This document shows positions 39,357-53,690 of a stretch of DNA of 64,000 nt, one piece after another (positions within the stretch are counted from its first letter, which is position 1; each line of letters opens with the position of its first letter). The notes beneath the pieces were generated by a model. It saw nothing but the letters and a program-made list of their open reading frames with translations. It did no database searches and was not told the DNA's origin. The translations under genes and the position numbers were made by a program. The stretch is from Ursus arctos. Its lineage: Eukaryota > Chordata > Mammalia > Carnivora > Ursidae. The stretch lies in assembly GCF_023065955.2 (NCBI RefSeq), contig NW_026623008.1, positions 26,005,001-26,069,000 of the forward strand. Reading direction: 5' to 3'.

Positions 39357-39592
39357 CGGGTGCCTGGGTGGCTCAGTCGGTTAACTGTCCGATTTGATTT
39401 TGGCTCAGGCCTCAATCTCAGGGTTGTGAGTTCAGGCCCTGCACTGGGCTCCACACTGGACATGGAGCCTATAAGAAAGAAAGAGAGAGGGAGGAGAGAA
39501 GGAGGGAGGGAAGGAGGAAGAAAGGAAGGAAGGAGAGAAAAAGAAAGGCAAGAAAAGAAGGAAAGAAAAGAGAAAGGAAGGAAGAAAGAAAA
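39357..39592 (+). mobile_element. tRNA-derived SINE with expanded GA-rich tail
   Basis: tRNA-like part to about 39472, then 120 nt of almost pure A/G (GGAA, GAAA and GGGA units). Confidence 0.88.
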
Positions 39593-40504
39593 CTAAACTA
39601 GAAGGTACTCCAGAGTAAGACACAACTGATAATCCCTAAGAAAAAGAATGGAAAGGAAGAAAATGTTTTCCATCAAGAGACTTTAAAAGGATTCAAGAGA
39701 AAATGTTACCAAATATAGAAGACTTGATAGCCATATAAAAGAATCTTCAAAGAAGAAATGGAGGCAATGGAAAAGAATGTTAAAAACTATGCAGTAAGCC
39801 AAAGCAATAGAAAAGAGCAAATACTAAAAACTACATGCCAGTTGCTTAGATTGTGTCTCAGCCCCACACCCACCATTCTGTCTCTGCTTCGTAATGATGA
39901 AACTGGACCTCCATCCACAGCAGTTCTCCTGTCGCTGGATCTTTGTTAGTCTCTACCAACAGGGGACACTAGAGGACAGCTGCAAGCATGAGGGAGGAAG
40001 GGTTGGGTCCTCCCTGTGGGCTTCCTGGGCTTTCTGTCTGCTTGTGGTTGTGAACGTCATTCCAACAATGCTTCTTCATTCTGGAAGCACTGCCTCCTTC
40101 CCTAGCAGGAGCTCATTCCAGTCGCAATGTTCACAACACTTACAGAACCACTTTCATCGTGCCCCTCCTGTGAGACACTGGCACCCCATCTTCAGGGATC
40201 TGGGTCTTAGGCCCAAGCTCAAACCAGCAGCAGCGTCCTTCCTCAGATGTCTGACTCCGCTCCATGAGGTCCCTCTAAATTTTAACTCCTATCTCCTTTA
40301 TTTCATTCTCTCATCCCTGAGAATTTAAGCGGCTACTTCCATGACGTTTTGGTGTTTTCTTTTTATTCTTTCAGTAACCTACTTAACTCTATACTTAGTT
40401 AATTTGTTTTCAGATTCCCTCTGCTCAAATAACTAATATGGCTTCTCTGTCCTTACTGGATCCTGGCCAATATACTGTAATTCAAGGGAGCTTGCCTGAA
40501 ATTA
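39593..40504. other. Intergenic sequence without recognised gene
   Basis: A 144-codon frame at 39894-40328 (+) shows no domain or homologue I know. The end (TCAAATAACTAATATGGCTTC) resembles a segment at about 42395, perhaps part of one ancient repeat. Confidence 0.35.
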
Positions 40505-40522
40505 GAAAGACTTTACGTATTG

Positions 40523-40705
40523 GGGCCCATGGGTGGCTCAGTCGGTTTAGCATCAGACTCTTGGTTTCAGCTCAGGATCATGGGATCAAGCCCCGAGTTG
40601 GGCTCTGTGCTCAGCAGGGAGTCAGCTTGAGATTCTCTCTCTTCCTCTGCTCCTCCCCCCACTTGTGTGCTCACTCGCTCTCTTTCAAATAAATCTTTAA
40701 AAAAA
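40523..40705 (+). mobile_element. tRNA-derived carnivore SINE (first of a pair)
   Basis: GGGGCCCATGGGTGGCTCAG head and AAATAAATCTTTAAAAA tail. Confidence 0.9.
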
Positions 40706-40920
40706 GGGGAGGGCGTGTCTGGGCTCAGTCGTTGAGCATCTGCCTTCGGCTCCAGTCATGGTCCCAGGGTCCTGGGATCGAGCCCCGAGTCGTACTCCCT
40801 GCCAGTGGGGAGCCTGCTTCTCCTCCCATTCCCCCTGCTTGTGTTCCCTCTCTCACTGTCTTTATCAAATAAATAAAATCTTTTTAAAAAAATAAAAATA
40901 AAATAGAAATTAAAAAAAAA
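40706..40920 (+). mobile_element. tRNA-derived carnivore SINE (second of a pair)
   Basis: Head and full A-rich tail. GAAAGACTTTACGTATTG before the pair resembles AAAAAGACTGTGTATTG after it, so one site took both copies. Confidence 0.88.
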
Positions 40921-41162
40921 GGAAAAAAGACTGTGTATTGAAAAGATAAACTGTGTGCCTAGGAATGTGACCCAGAATAGTCATGGCCAAAAATATTCTT
41001 AATGTTTAAAGAAAAACAAATTCCTTTGAGAATCCGGGCCAAAAAGCCAAAACACTTATAAAGGAAGGTAAATCTGATTATTTTCATGGTGACGTTCTAT
41101 GCCAAAAGACAATGAAGTAACAAATTTACTCAGGATTTTATATCCAATGAAATTTACTTTTT

Positions 41163-41536
41163 CTTTTTTTCTTTTATATTTTTTAGATTTTTTAAAAAGA
41201 TTTTATTTATTAGAGAATGAGAGAGAGGGAACCACGAGAGGAGGGAGAGTCAGAAGGAGAAGCAGATGCCCTGCTGAGGAGGGAGGCCAATGCAGGACTC
41301 AATCCCCGGACTCCAGGATCATGACCTGAGTCAAAGGCAGTCGCTTAACCAACTGAACCACGCAGGCGCCCTATTTTTTAGATTTTTAATTTATTTGAGA
41401 GAGAGTACACAAGCAAAGGGAGAAGCAGTCTCCCCGGTGAGCAAGGATTCCCAGATGCAGTACTCGATCCTAGGACCCTGGGATCATGACCTGAGCCGAA
41501 GGCAGACGCTTAACTGACTGAGCCACCCAGGTGCCC
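41163..41536 (-). mobile_element. tRNA-derived SINE, antisense, split by another SINE
   Basis: Tail at about 41163-41192, body resuming at 41388. Target duplication TGAAATTTACTTTT / TGAAATTGACTTTT at 41148 and 41537. Confidence 0.9.
41193..41371 (-). mobile_element. tRNA-derived SINE, antisense (innermost of three)
   Basis: Target duplication TATTTTTTAGATTTTT at 41177-41192 and 41372-41387, which is the tail of the next SINE. Confidence 0.92.
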
Positions 41537-41550
41537 TGAAATTGACTTTT

Positions 41551-41716
41551 TAAAAAAATTTTATTTGAGAGAGAATGAGGGGGGAAGAAGAAGCCAGGAG
41601 AGAGAGAAACAGACTCCCCACTGAGCAGGGAGCCCAATGCAGGGCTCAGTCCCAGGACCCTGGGATCATGGCCTGCGCCAAAGGCAGATGCTTAACTGAG
41701 CCACCCAGGTACCCCA
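41551..41716 (-). mobile_element. tRNA-derived SINE, antisense (third of three)
   Basis: Target duplication GAAATTGACTTT at 41538-41549 and 41718-41729, the same target sequence used by its neighbour. Confidence 0.92.
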
Positions 41717-41729
41717 CGAAATTGACTTT

Positions 41730-42600
41730 CGAGTATAAAAACCACAGGCGAACTATCATCAATATGCAAACTCATGGAACCTTGTTTCCATGATCCCTGG
41801 ACCTGAGCAATCTACTAGAAAATGTGGTTCAGATAACTAGTTTGATTGGAGGGGCATTAACATGAGGGGTGATAGTTTTACAAGTATCAAGAAGGAATAA
41901 TAAAATTAGAATATGACTCTTTCGTGTGTTTTTTTTTTTAAGATTTTATTTATTTATTTGACAGACAGCCAGCGAGAGAGGGAACACAAGCAGGGGGAGT
42001 GCGAGAGGAAGAAGAAGGCTTCCCGCGGAAGAGCCTGACGTGGGGCCCGATCCCAGAACTCCGGGATTGCGCCCTGAGCCGAAGGCAGACGCTTAATGAC
42101 TGAGCCACCCAGGCGCCCTAGAATATGACTCTTTTGAATTAATGGATCTAGGCAATGCTCATCCATGGTTGCTACTGTCACTAAAGGAAGCCAGGACATC
42201 AGCACCAGCTGAGCGGTGAATCCCCTCCGAGTCTGAATTTCAATTCCACAGGAATCTTCCAGGCTTTTAAGGATTAATAATTTCAACCTCTTCTCTTCCC
42301 CCCCATCCCCCAGTGCTAGAGGTGGTAGAAGCTACCTGGAATTGCTTCTTCTGTAACATGTTAGTGCTCTCTTTGTGCCTTCTTAGCTCTATAATTCAAA
42401 TAACTCATGTGGTTTCAGTCTCCTGGTTGATAAAGAACCACCCATGAAATAATCTTGCTAAAATAATTCAATCTTTAATTTCATCAAGACCCTAGATCTA
42501 ATAATACTCTGGTTTCTTTTCAGATCAAATGAATCTTTTGCCTTAAAAAAAAAAAAAAGATGCTAGATCTAACTGCTCATTTCTGGAAAGGGGGGGGGAG
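41730..42600. other. Intergenic sequence, possibly one ancient repeat with 40.9-41.15 kb
   Basis: The text before the SINE trio (GCCAAAAGACAATGAAGTAA...) and after it (GAGTATAAAAACCACAGGCG...) reads as one interrupted old element that I cannot name. It includes the SINE at 41923 and a G-run near 42590. Confidence 0.35.
41923..42118 (-). mobile_element. tRNA-derived carnivore SINE, antisense
   Basis: Target duplication TAGAATATGACTCTTT at 41907-41922 and 42119-42134. Confidence 0.93.
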
Positions 42601-44158
42601 GTCAGAGAAATGTAATAAACACCTTTGGGGAAGAGCCAGCAAGATGGCGGAGGAGCGGGAGACCTAAATTTCATCTGGTCCCAGGAATTCAGCTAGATGG
42701 TTATCAAACCATTCTGAACACCTATGGACTCAACAGGAGAATGAAAAAAAGAATAGCGGCAACTCTATGAACAGAAAAGCGACCACTTTCTGGAAGGTAG
42801 GACGTGCGGAGAAGTGAATCCGAAGCGATCTGGTGGGGGTGGGGGGGTGAAGGGAACCGCTGTCAGCCAGCTACCAGCAAGTGCTAGAGCTGCGGAGCAA
42901 AATCAGAACTTGCAGAAGTCTGCTTCGGTGAGGGACATCACTCCGGTGTCTAAGCGGGGGGTGGAGCCCTCAGTGGGACAGTGTAGTCTCAGAACTCTCG
43001 GGGTCACAGGAAGACCGCGGGTGCCTGAGTGTGGCAGAGCTCCCGGGTACTGGAGCAGGGAGCTGGCCTCAAAGAGTGACCTGAGGAGTGGGCTCTCAAC
43101 TGGGGGTGGCCATAAACGGTGATCTGTGGCACAGTCAGGCACCAGCTCCTCGAGCAGGGGCCCGGCAAGCCTGAGATCTGGGGAGACTCCCCTTCCTCCC
43201 CCGGGAGGAGCAGTGCGCCGTAGAAATCTGCTGAGTTTGGAGACTCCAAACAGGGTCGTGTGCCAGAGATAGAAACGCTCCGTCACAGGCCAGGTGAGTG
43301 GAGAGTGCAGACAGAGACCATGGAGACAGGAGTGATTGACGGCTTTTCTCTGAGGGCGCACTGAGGAGGGGGCCCTGAGCTCTCAGCTCCTCCAGAGCCA
43401 GAGTTTGGGAGGCCACCATGTTCATTTTCATTCTCATTCCCTAAAGCTGCGCAGAAAGCCCTCAGAGAACAAAAGCTACCCAGAGAAACTGAAGCAGATG
43501 ACTTAACCTGGCCCCTGGCAAGGGCGGTGCAATTCCACCTGCGGCAAAGACATTTGAGAATCACTGCAACTGGCCCTTCCCCCACAGCAAGAACATCCAG
43601 CCAAGACCAAGTTTACTGATCAATGAGAACTCCAGAACTCCAGTGCTAAGGTAACACGGCACATAGAATTCATGGCTTTTTTCCCATGATTCCCTAGTCT
43701 TTCAAAGTTAATTTTTTAAATTTTCTTTGTTTTTTTCTTTTTGTTTGTTTTTTTTTTAATTTTCTTGCTTCCTTTTTTTAACCAACTTCTTACCAATTCC
43801 CTTTTAAAATATTTTTTAATTTTCATTTTTACAGTCATATTCTACCCCTTCATTATTTTTAACCTTATTTTTTGTATATATTTAAGTTTTTCTTTCTTTA
43901 AAAATTTGGGATGCAGTTTCTTTTAGCAGACCAAAATACACCCAAAATCTAGTGTGTGGCTCTGTTCTATTCACCAGCCTGATCATATTATTTTTTTTTC
44001 TTTTCCCCCCAGTTTTGGGTCTCTTCTGATTTGTTTAGTGTATGTTTTTCTGCAGTCGTTGTTACCCTTTTAGCATTTTGTTCTCTTATTCATCTGTTCT
44101 TCTCTGGACAAAATGACAAAACAGAAAAACACACCTCAAAAAAAAGAACAAAAGTCAG

Positions 44159-44360
44159 GGGCACCTGGGTGGCACAGCGGTTAAGCATCTGCCTTCGGCT
44201 CAGGGCGTGATCCCGGCGTTATGGGATCGAGCCCCACATCAGGCTCCTCCGCTATGAGCCTGCTTCTTCCTCTCCCACTCCCCCTGCTTGTGTTCCCTCT
44301 CTCACTGGCTGTCTCTATCTCTGTCAAGTAAATAAATAAAATCTTAAAAAAAAAAAAAAA
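44159..44360 (+). mobile_element. tRNA-derived SINE inserted in L1 ORF1
   Basis: CACAGCGGTTAAG subtype. Target duplication AAAGAACAAAAGTCAG at 44143-44158 and 44361-44376. Confidence 0.95.
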
Positions 44361-47300
44361 AAAGAACAAAAGTCAGTACCAATTGCCAGGGACCTAATCA
44401 ACATGGACATAAGCAAGATGTCAGAACTAGAGTTCAGAATGACGATTATAAAGATACTAGCTGGGCTTGAAAAAAGCATAGAAGATACTAGAGAATCCCT
44501 TTCTGGAGAAATAAAATCTAACCAGTGGAAATCAAAAAGGCTGTTAATGAGGTGCAATCAAAAATGGAGGCGCTAACTGCTAGGATAAATGAGGTAGAAG
44601 AGAGAATTAGTGATATAGAAGACCAAATGATGGAGAATAAAGAAGCTGAGAAAAAGATAACTACTGGATCACAAGGGGAAAATTCAAGAGATAAGTGATA
44701 CCATAAAATGAAACAATATTAGAATAATTGGACCCCAGAAGAAGAAAGAGAGAGGGGAGCAGAAGGTATATTGGAGCAAATTATAGTGGAGAACTTCCCT
44801 AATTTGGGGAAGAAAACAGGCATCAAAATCCAGGTGGCACAGAGAACCCCCCTCAGAATCAATAAAAATAGGTCAACACCCCAACATCTAATAGTAAAAC
44901 TTACAAATCTCAGAGACAAAGAAAAAATCCTGAAAGCAGCTCGGGACAAGAGGTATGTAGCCTACAATGGTAGAAACATTAGATTGGCAGCAGACTTATC
45001 CACAGAGACCTGGCAGGTCAGAAAGGACTGGCATAATATATTCAGGGCACTAAATTAAAAAATATGCAGCCAAGAATACTATATCCAGCTAGGCTGTCAT
45101 TGAAAATAGAGATAAAAACCTTCCAGGACAAACAGAAACTAAAAGAATTTGCGATCACCAAACCAGCCCTACAAGAAATATTGAAAGGGGTCCTGTAAGC
45201 AAAGAGAGAGCCTAAAAGTAACATAGACCAGAAAGGAACAGAGACAATATACAGTAACAGTCACCTTAGAGGCAATACAATGGCACTAAATTCATGTCTT
45301 TCAATAGTTACCCTGAATTTAAATGGGCTAGATGCCCCAATCAAAAGACATGGGGTATCAGATTGGATTAAAAAACAAGACCCATCGATGCGCTGTCTGG
45401 AAGAGACTCATTTTAGACCCAGAGATACCACCAGATTTAAAGTGAGGGGGTTGAAAACCATTTACCATGCTAATGGACGTCAAAAGAAAGCTGGGGTGGC
45501 AATCCTTATAGCAGACAAATTAGGTTTTAAACCAAAGACTGTAATAAGAGATGAGGAAGGACACTATATCATGCTTAAAGGGTCTATCCAACAAGAAGAT
45601 CTAACTGTAAATATTTATGCCCCTAACATGGGAGCAGCCAATTATATAAGCCAATTAATAACAAAATCAAAGAAACACATTGACAATAATACAGTAGGGG
45701 ACTTTCACACCCCCCTCACTGAAATGGACAGATCATCTAAGCAAAAGATCAACAAGGAAATAAGGGCTTTAAATGACATACTGGACCAGATGGACTTCAC
45801 AGATACATTCAGAACATTCCATCCCAAAGCAACAGAATACATTCTTCTCTAGTGCACATGGAACATTCTCCAGAATAGATCACATCCTGGGTCACAAATC
45901 AGGTCTCAAATGATATCAGAAGATTGAGATCATTTCCCACATATTTTCAGATGACAGTGGTTTGAAACTCAAACTCAGTCACAAGAAGAAAGTTGGAAAG
46001 AATTCAGATACATGGAGCCTAAAGAGCATCCTACTAAATGAATGGGTCAAGCAGGAAATTAAAGAAGAATTTTAAAAATTCATGGAAACAAATGAAAATG
46101 AAAACAAAATCTTGGGATGCAGCAAAGGCGGTTCTAAGAGAAAGTATACAGCAATACAGGCCTTTCTCAAGAAACAAGAAAGGTCTCAAATACACAGCTT
46201 AACCTACACCTAAAGGAGCTGTAGAAGGAACACCAAATAAAGCCTAAACCCATCAGGAGAAGAGAAATAAAGATCAGAGCAGAAATCAATGAAATAGAAA
46301 CCAAAAGAACAGTAGAATAGATCAACAAAACTAGGAGCTGGTTCTTTGAAAGAATTAATAAGATTGATAAACCCCTGGCCAGACTTATCAGAAAGAAAAG
46401 AGAAAGGATCCAAATAAATAAAACCATGATGAAAGAAGAGAGATCACAACCAGCACCAAAGAAATACAGTTATAAGAACATATTATGAGCAACCATATGC
46501 CAACAATTAGACAATCTGGAAGAAATGGATGCATTCCTAGAGATGTATAAACTACCAGAACTGAACCAGGAAGAAATAGAAAACCTGAACAGACCCATAA
46601 CCAGCAAATTGAAGCAATAATCCTAACTCTCCCCAAAAACAAGAGCCTGGGGCCAGATGGCTTCCAAGGGGAATTCTACCAAACATTTAAAGAAGAATTA
46701 ATACATATTCTTCTAAAATGTTCCAAAAATTAGAAATGGAAGGAAACTTTCAAACTCATTTTATGAAGCCAGCACTATCTTGATCCCAAAACCATACAAA
46801 GACCCCATCAAAAAGGAGAATTACAGACCAATATCCCTGATGAACATGGATGCAAAAATTCTCACCAAAATACTAGCCAATAGGATCCAACAGTACGTTG
46901 AAAGGATTACTCACCACGATCAAGTGGAATTTATTCCTGGGCTCCAAGTTTGGTTCAACATCTGCAAATCAATCAATGTGATATACTACATAAACAAAAG
47001 AAAGAACAAGAACATATGATACTCTCAAAAGATGCAGAAAGAGCATTTGACAAAGTCAGCATTCTTTCTTGATTAAAACACTTCACTTAGGGATAGAGGG
47101 TTCATACCTCAATATCGTAAAAACCATAGATGAAAAACCCACGGTGAGTATCATTCTCAATGGGGAAAAACTGAGAGCTTCTCCCCTAAGGTTAGGAACA
47201 CAGCAGGGATGTCCACTATCACCACTGCTATTCAACATAGTACTGGAAGTCCTAGCCTCAGCTTAATCAAACAACAAAAAGAAATAAAAGGCATCCAAAT

Positions 47301-48284
47301 CGGCAAAGAAGAAGTCAAACTCTCACTCTTTGTGGATGATATGATATTTTATCTGGAAAACCCAAAAGACTCCACCCCAAAACTGCTAGAACTCATACAG
47401 GAATTCGGTAAAGTGGCAGAATATAAAATCAATGCACAGAAATCAGTTGCATTTCTATACACCAACAACAAGACAGAAAAAAGAGAAATTAAGGAGTCGA
47501 TCCCATTTACAATTGCACACAAAACCATAAGATGCCTAGGAATAAATCTAACCAAAGAGGCAAAGGATCTGTACTCAGAAAACTATAGAATACTAGTAAA
47601 AGAAATTGAGGAAGACACAAAGAAATGGAAAAACATTCCATGCTCATGGATTGGAAGAACAAATATTGTGAAAATGTCTATGCTAGAGCAATATACACAT
47701 TTAATGCAGTCCCTATCAAAATACCATCAACTTTTTTCATGGAAATGGAAGAAATAATCCTAAAATTTGTATGGAACCTGGGGGGAAAAGACCCCGAATA
47801 GCCAGAGGAATGTTGAAAAAGAGAAGCAAAGCTGGTGGCATCATAATTCTGGACTTCAAGCTCTATTACAAAGTTGTAATCATCAAGAGAGTGTGGTACG
47901 GGCACAAAAAAAGACACATAGATCAATGGAACAGAATAGAGAACCTGGAAATGGACCCTCAACTCTATGGTCAACTAATCTTTGACAAAGCAGGAAAGAA
48001 TGTCCAATGGAAAAAAGACAGTCTGTTCAACAAATGGTGTTGGGAAAATTGGACAGCCACATGCAGAAGAATGAAACTGGACCATTTCCTTACACCACAC
48101 ACAAAAAGACTCAAAATGGATGAAAGACCTAAATGTGAGACAGGAATCCATCAAAATCCTTGAGGAGAACACAGGCAGTGACCTGTACCTCAGCTGCAGC
48201 AACTTCTTCCTAGACACATCACCAAAGGCAAGGGAAGCAAGGGCAAAAATGAACTATTGGGACTTCATCAAGACAAAAAGCTTT

Positions 48285-48486
48285 CGGGGCACCTGCGTGG
48301 CTCAGTCAGTTGGGTGTCTGCCTTCAACTCAGGTCATTATCTCAGGGTCCTGGGATCGAGCCCTGCACCAGGCTCCCTGCTCTCCCTGCTCAAATGGGAA
48401 GCCTACTTCTTCCTATCCCACTCCTCCTGCTTGTGTTCTCTCTCTCTGTCAAATAAATAAATAAAATCTTTTTTAAAAAAAAAGAT
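48285..48486 (+). mobile_element. tRNA-derived SINE inserted in L1 ORF2
   Basis: Target duplication AAAAAGCTTT at 48275-48284 and 48487-48496. Confidence 0.94.
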
Positions 48487-49560
48487 AAAAAGCTTTTGCA
48501 CAGCAAAGGAAATAGTCAACAAAACGAAAAGACAACCGACAGAATGGGAGAAGATATTTGCACATGACATATCAGATAAAGGGCTAGTATCCAAAATCTA
48601 TAAAGAAGTTATCAAACTCAACACCCAAGAACAAATAAGCCAATCTAGAAATGGTCAGGAGACATGAGTAGACATTTCCGCAAAGAAGACATCCAAATGG
48701 CCAACATACATATGAAAAAGTGCTCAACATCACTCAGCATCAGGGAGATACAAATCAAAACCACAGTGACATACCACCTCACACCAGTCAGAGTGGCTAA
48801 AATTAACAAGTTGGGAAGCGACAGATGTTGATGAGGATGTGGAGAAAGGGGAACCTTCATACACTGTTGGTGGGAATGCAAGCTGGTGCAGCCACTCTGG
48901 AAAACAGTATGGCAGTTCCTCAAAAAGTTGAAAATGGAGATACCCTACCACCCAGCAATTGCACTACTGGGTATTTACCCCAAAGATACAAATGTAGTGA
49001 TCTGAAGGGGCACATGCACCCCAATGTTTATAGTAGCAGTGTCCACAATAGCCAAACTATGGAAAGAGCCCAGATGTCCACGGACAGAAGAATGGATAAA
49101 GAAGATGTGGTATACACACACACACACACACACACTGGAATATTAGCCATCATTAAGAATGAAATCTTGCCATTTGCAACGACGTGGATGGAACTAGAGT
49201 GTATTATGCTAAGCGAAATAAGTCAATCAGAGAAAGATAATTATCATATGATCTCACTGATACGTGAAATTTGAGAAACAAGGCAGAGGATCATAGGAGA
49301 GGAGAGGAAAAAATGAAACAAGATGAAACCAGAGAGGGAGACAAACCATAAGAGACTCTTAATCTCAGGGAACAAACTGAGGGTTGCTGGAAAGGAGGGG
49401 GGTTGGAGGGGTGGGTGGCTGGGTGATGGACACTGGGGAGAATATGTGTTATGGTGAACACTGTGAATTGCGTAAGACTGATGAATCACACACCTGCACC
49501 CCTGAAACAAATAATACATTGTATGTTAATTAAAAAATAAAAACAAACAAATAAATAAAT

Positions 49561-50183
49561 ATCATCGGGAGGTAACCAGCAAAACCCAAATCCTGGGAGA
49601 CAGTACAGGATAAACAGCAGTTTAACAAAAACTTACAAGGAAAAAGTAAGATATGACAGAAGATTCTACAGCTTAAAAGAGAAGTAGGAGTCATGTCAAC
49701 AAATTGCAGTATGTGAAACTTGCTTGGATCCCCCTTTAAACAAATATGAACGCTGGATATTGGATAATATTAAAGAATTGTTAATTATGAGTGTATAGTG
49801 ACATTGTGCTTATGCGTTTTTTAAAAAGTCACTGCCTCTTAGTGGATGAAATTATATGACGTTTGGGACTTTAAAATACTTTGGTGGAGGAAGAGGAGTA
49901 TCTGAGGGTTGAGATGAAACAAATTTGGCCATGATTTCGTGGTTGTTGAATCTAGGTGATGTGTACGTAGGGACTCATCGTATTATTGCTCAACTTTTGT
50001 ATGTGAAGTTTTCTATAAAGGAAAATGTTTTAAATGATGAACTATTACCCATTGGAGTTTATGCCAGGAATGTAAAGGTGTTTCAATATTAGGAAACTTA
50101 TGAATGAAAAACAACAAAATAATACATCGAGTTAAGAAAGTAATATCAATAAATACTATAAAATTATTTAGGGGGCATTAGCA
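49561..50183 (+). repeat. Possible old LINE-1 3' end
   Basis: GTGATGTGTACGTAGGGACTC...CAACTTTTGTATGTGAAGTTTTCTATAAAGG resembles an L1M 3' UTR. No frames. Confidence 0.35.
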
Positions 50184-50199
50184 TTTGTACCTGATTTTA

Positions 50200-50357
50200 T
50201 TTTACTTTTATTTTATTTCATTTTACTTTACTTTTTTAAGTAGGCTTCACACCCAGCATGGAGCCCAATGTGGGGCTTGAACTCAAGACCCTGAGATCAA
50301 GACCTGAGCTGAGGTCAAGAGTCAGACATTTAACTGACTGAGCCAGCCAGGTGCCCC
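50200..50357 (-). mobile_element. Old tRNA-derived SINE, antisense
   Basis: Target duplication TTTGTACCTGATTTTA / CTTGTGCCTGATTTTA at 50184-50199 and 50357-50372. Confidence 0.85.
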
Positions 50358-51157
50358 TTGTGCCTGATTTTAAAACCTAGGTAAAATTAGAATAAAAAGT
50401 TATTTCTTTAACAAAATATGGGTGGTGTTAGCATTTATATATGTATAGACCTAGCCAATAATTAAAATATTAAGAGCACTGCTCCCCAAAATATCAGAAA
50501 TCTGCCAACTATCAATCTTCTGTAATATTTTTAAATTAGACTATATTTAGGTAATTGTACATTCATATTAAGTTGTGGGTAATAATAGAGATCACACATA
50601 TCTTTCACCCAGTTTTCCCCATGGTAAGATTTTGCATAACTATAACACAGTGTCACGATGGGAAATCAAACATTGATACAATCTGCCTTATTTAGGTGTA
50701 CCAGTGTTACACGTACTTGTGTGTTTGCAGTATTATCATGTATAGATTCTTGTAGTCACCACCATAATCAAGATATAAAACAGTTCCATCAATACAGCAA
50801 TCCTGTATGACATACTTTAATAAATACATCCCCCTTCCACTCTGCCTAGCCATTGACAACTACTAATCTATTAACCATCTCTATAACTTTGTCATTTCAA
50901 AAATGATTGTAATCATATAGTATGTAGCCTTTGGGGTTGGCTTTTTTATTTGACATAATACCCTTAAAATCTGTCCAAGTTAGTTTGTGTATCAACAGTG
51001 TGTTCCTATTTATCCCTGAGTAGCATTATTAATGTACCACAGTTTGTTTAACAATCCATGCATTGAAGGACATTTGGATTTTTTCCTTTTTGGGATTATT
51101 AGAAATAAAGCCACTAAGAATATTTGTATACATGTTTTTGTGTGAGCATAAGTTTTC

Positions 51158-52400
<1,243 letters not shown>

Positions 52401-52494
52401 ATAAGTTTTCATCTTGTAGTCTAAATGCCCAAGAGTACAATTGCTGTGTTGTATGATAATTACATGATCAGTTTTATAAGAAATGGCCAGACTT

Positions 52495-52683
52495 GGGACT
52501 CCTGGGTGGCTCAGTTGGTTAAGCATCTGCCTTTAGCTCAGGTCATGATCTCAGGTCCTGCGATCGAGCCCCACATCTGACTCCCAGCAGGGAATCTGCT
52601 TCTCCCTCTACCCCTCCCCTCTGCTTGTGATCTCTCTCATGCTGTCTCGCTCACTCACTTGCACTTAAATAAATAAATAAAAT

Positions 52684-52723
<40 letters not shown>

Positions 52724-52726
52724 ATA
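52495..52726 (+). mobile_element. tRNA-derived SINE with long (AAAT)n tail
   Basis: Target duplication AGAAATGGCCAGACTT / AGAAACTGCCAAACTT at 52479-52494 and 52727-52742. About twelve AAAT units at the tail. Confidence 0.92.
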
Positions 52727-53334
52727 GAAACTGCCAAACTTTTCCAGGGTGACTATACCATTTTATAGTCCCATCAGCAGTGTATGAGTGATCTAGTTTC
52801 TCTGCATCCTCAGCAGCATTTGGTGTTGTCACAACATTGTGTTTTAGCCATTCTGCTAGATGTTTAGTTCTATGTCATTTTAATTTGCATATCCCTGAGG
52901 GTAATGATGTTGAAAATATTTGCATGTCGGTATTTGTCATCTGTGTATTTTCTTTGATGAAATGTCTGTTCATTCTTTTGCCTGTTTTCAAATTTGATTG
53001 TTTTTATTTTTGAGCTCTGAGAATTCTTTATATATGCTACATATTAGTCCTTAATTTTTCCATTTATGGATTATGCTTTTGGTGTCACAACTAAGTGCTC
53101 TTTACCAGGCCGTAGATCCCAAAGATTTTCTCCTATGTTTTTGTTTATAAAAGTTTTATACTTTTACATTTTGCATTTAAGTTTGTGAAATATTTTGAGT
53201 TAATATTTGTATTTAGGTCAGAATTCTTTTTTTTTTCCCCTCTTATGGATATCCAGTTGCTTCAGCATCATTTTTTGGAAGGCTATCCTTCCTCCGTTGA
53301 ACTTCTTTTACATCTTTGTCAAAAAAATTCAGGC

Positions 53335-53387
53335 ACAGCAAACTAGAAATAGAAGGGAACTTCCTTACATGACAAAAAGCATTTATT

Positions 53388-53427
<40 letters not shown>

Positions 53428-53570
53428 GCTAACATTACACTCAATGGAAAGCTTAAAAAGTGTTGCCCTTAAGTACAGAAACACGATAAGAGTGCCCACT
53501 TTCACCACTGCTACTCAAGATTGTACTAGGAGTCCTCGACAGAACCATTAGGCAAAGGGTGGGAGGAGGA
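53335..53570 (+). mobile_element. LINE-1 ORF2 fragment, sense, with (CA)n expansion
   Basis: TAGAAATAGAAGGGAACTTCC, then (CA)n at 53390-53422, then CTAACATTACACTCAATGG and GTGCCCACTTTCACCACTGC, which belong to the reverse transcriptase region. Orientation is opposite to the L1 on its left. Confidence 0.7.
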
Positions 53571-53642
53571 AGGAAGGAACATGAAAGAAAAAGGGAGAGA
53601 GGGAGAGGGACAGAGGAAGAAAGGGGGAGGGAGAGAGAGAAA
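53570..53642. repeat. GA-rich simple repeat
   Basis: Almost pure A/G with GGGAGAGA units. Confidence 0.85.
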
Positions 53643-53690
53643 AATCCATTTGATGTTTGAGAAATTGTAGATGGTACTGTTTTTCATTTT

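Larger units (their letters stand above)
42631..49560 (+). mobile_element. Near full-length, inactivated LINE-1
   Basis: About 6.5 kb once two SINEs are removed. The GC-rich 5' UTR starts with GAAGAGCCAGCAAGATGGCG at about 42631, a typical start of carnivore L1. ORF1 spans roughly 44114-45056 and is broken by a SINE and frameshifts. ORF2 starts at 45280: an endonuclease part (TLNLNGLDAPIKRHGVSDWI) stays open to 45852, then frameshifts follow. The reverse transcriptase motif reads FVDD (47330-47341) instead of FADD. The C-terminal part ends near 49270, then a 3' UTR with ACTGGGGAG and an A-rich end. I could not find a convincing target duplication. It cannot be autonomous. Confidence 0.92.

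Noticed and set aside
39894..40328. 144-codon open frame downstream of ZMYM1
   Set aside because: No recognisable family, flanked by repeats, and no start or tail evidence of a gene.
42814..43585. Overlapping GC-rich open frames as novel genes or a second CpG-island promoter
   Set aside because: They lie in the 5' UTR of the LINE-1, which is naturally GC-rich and open in several frames.
45280..47757. Reverse transcriptase and endonuclease frames as an endogenous retrovirus
   Set aside because: Domain order, 5' UTR start, A-rich 3' end and absence of LTRs identify a LINE-1.
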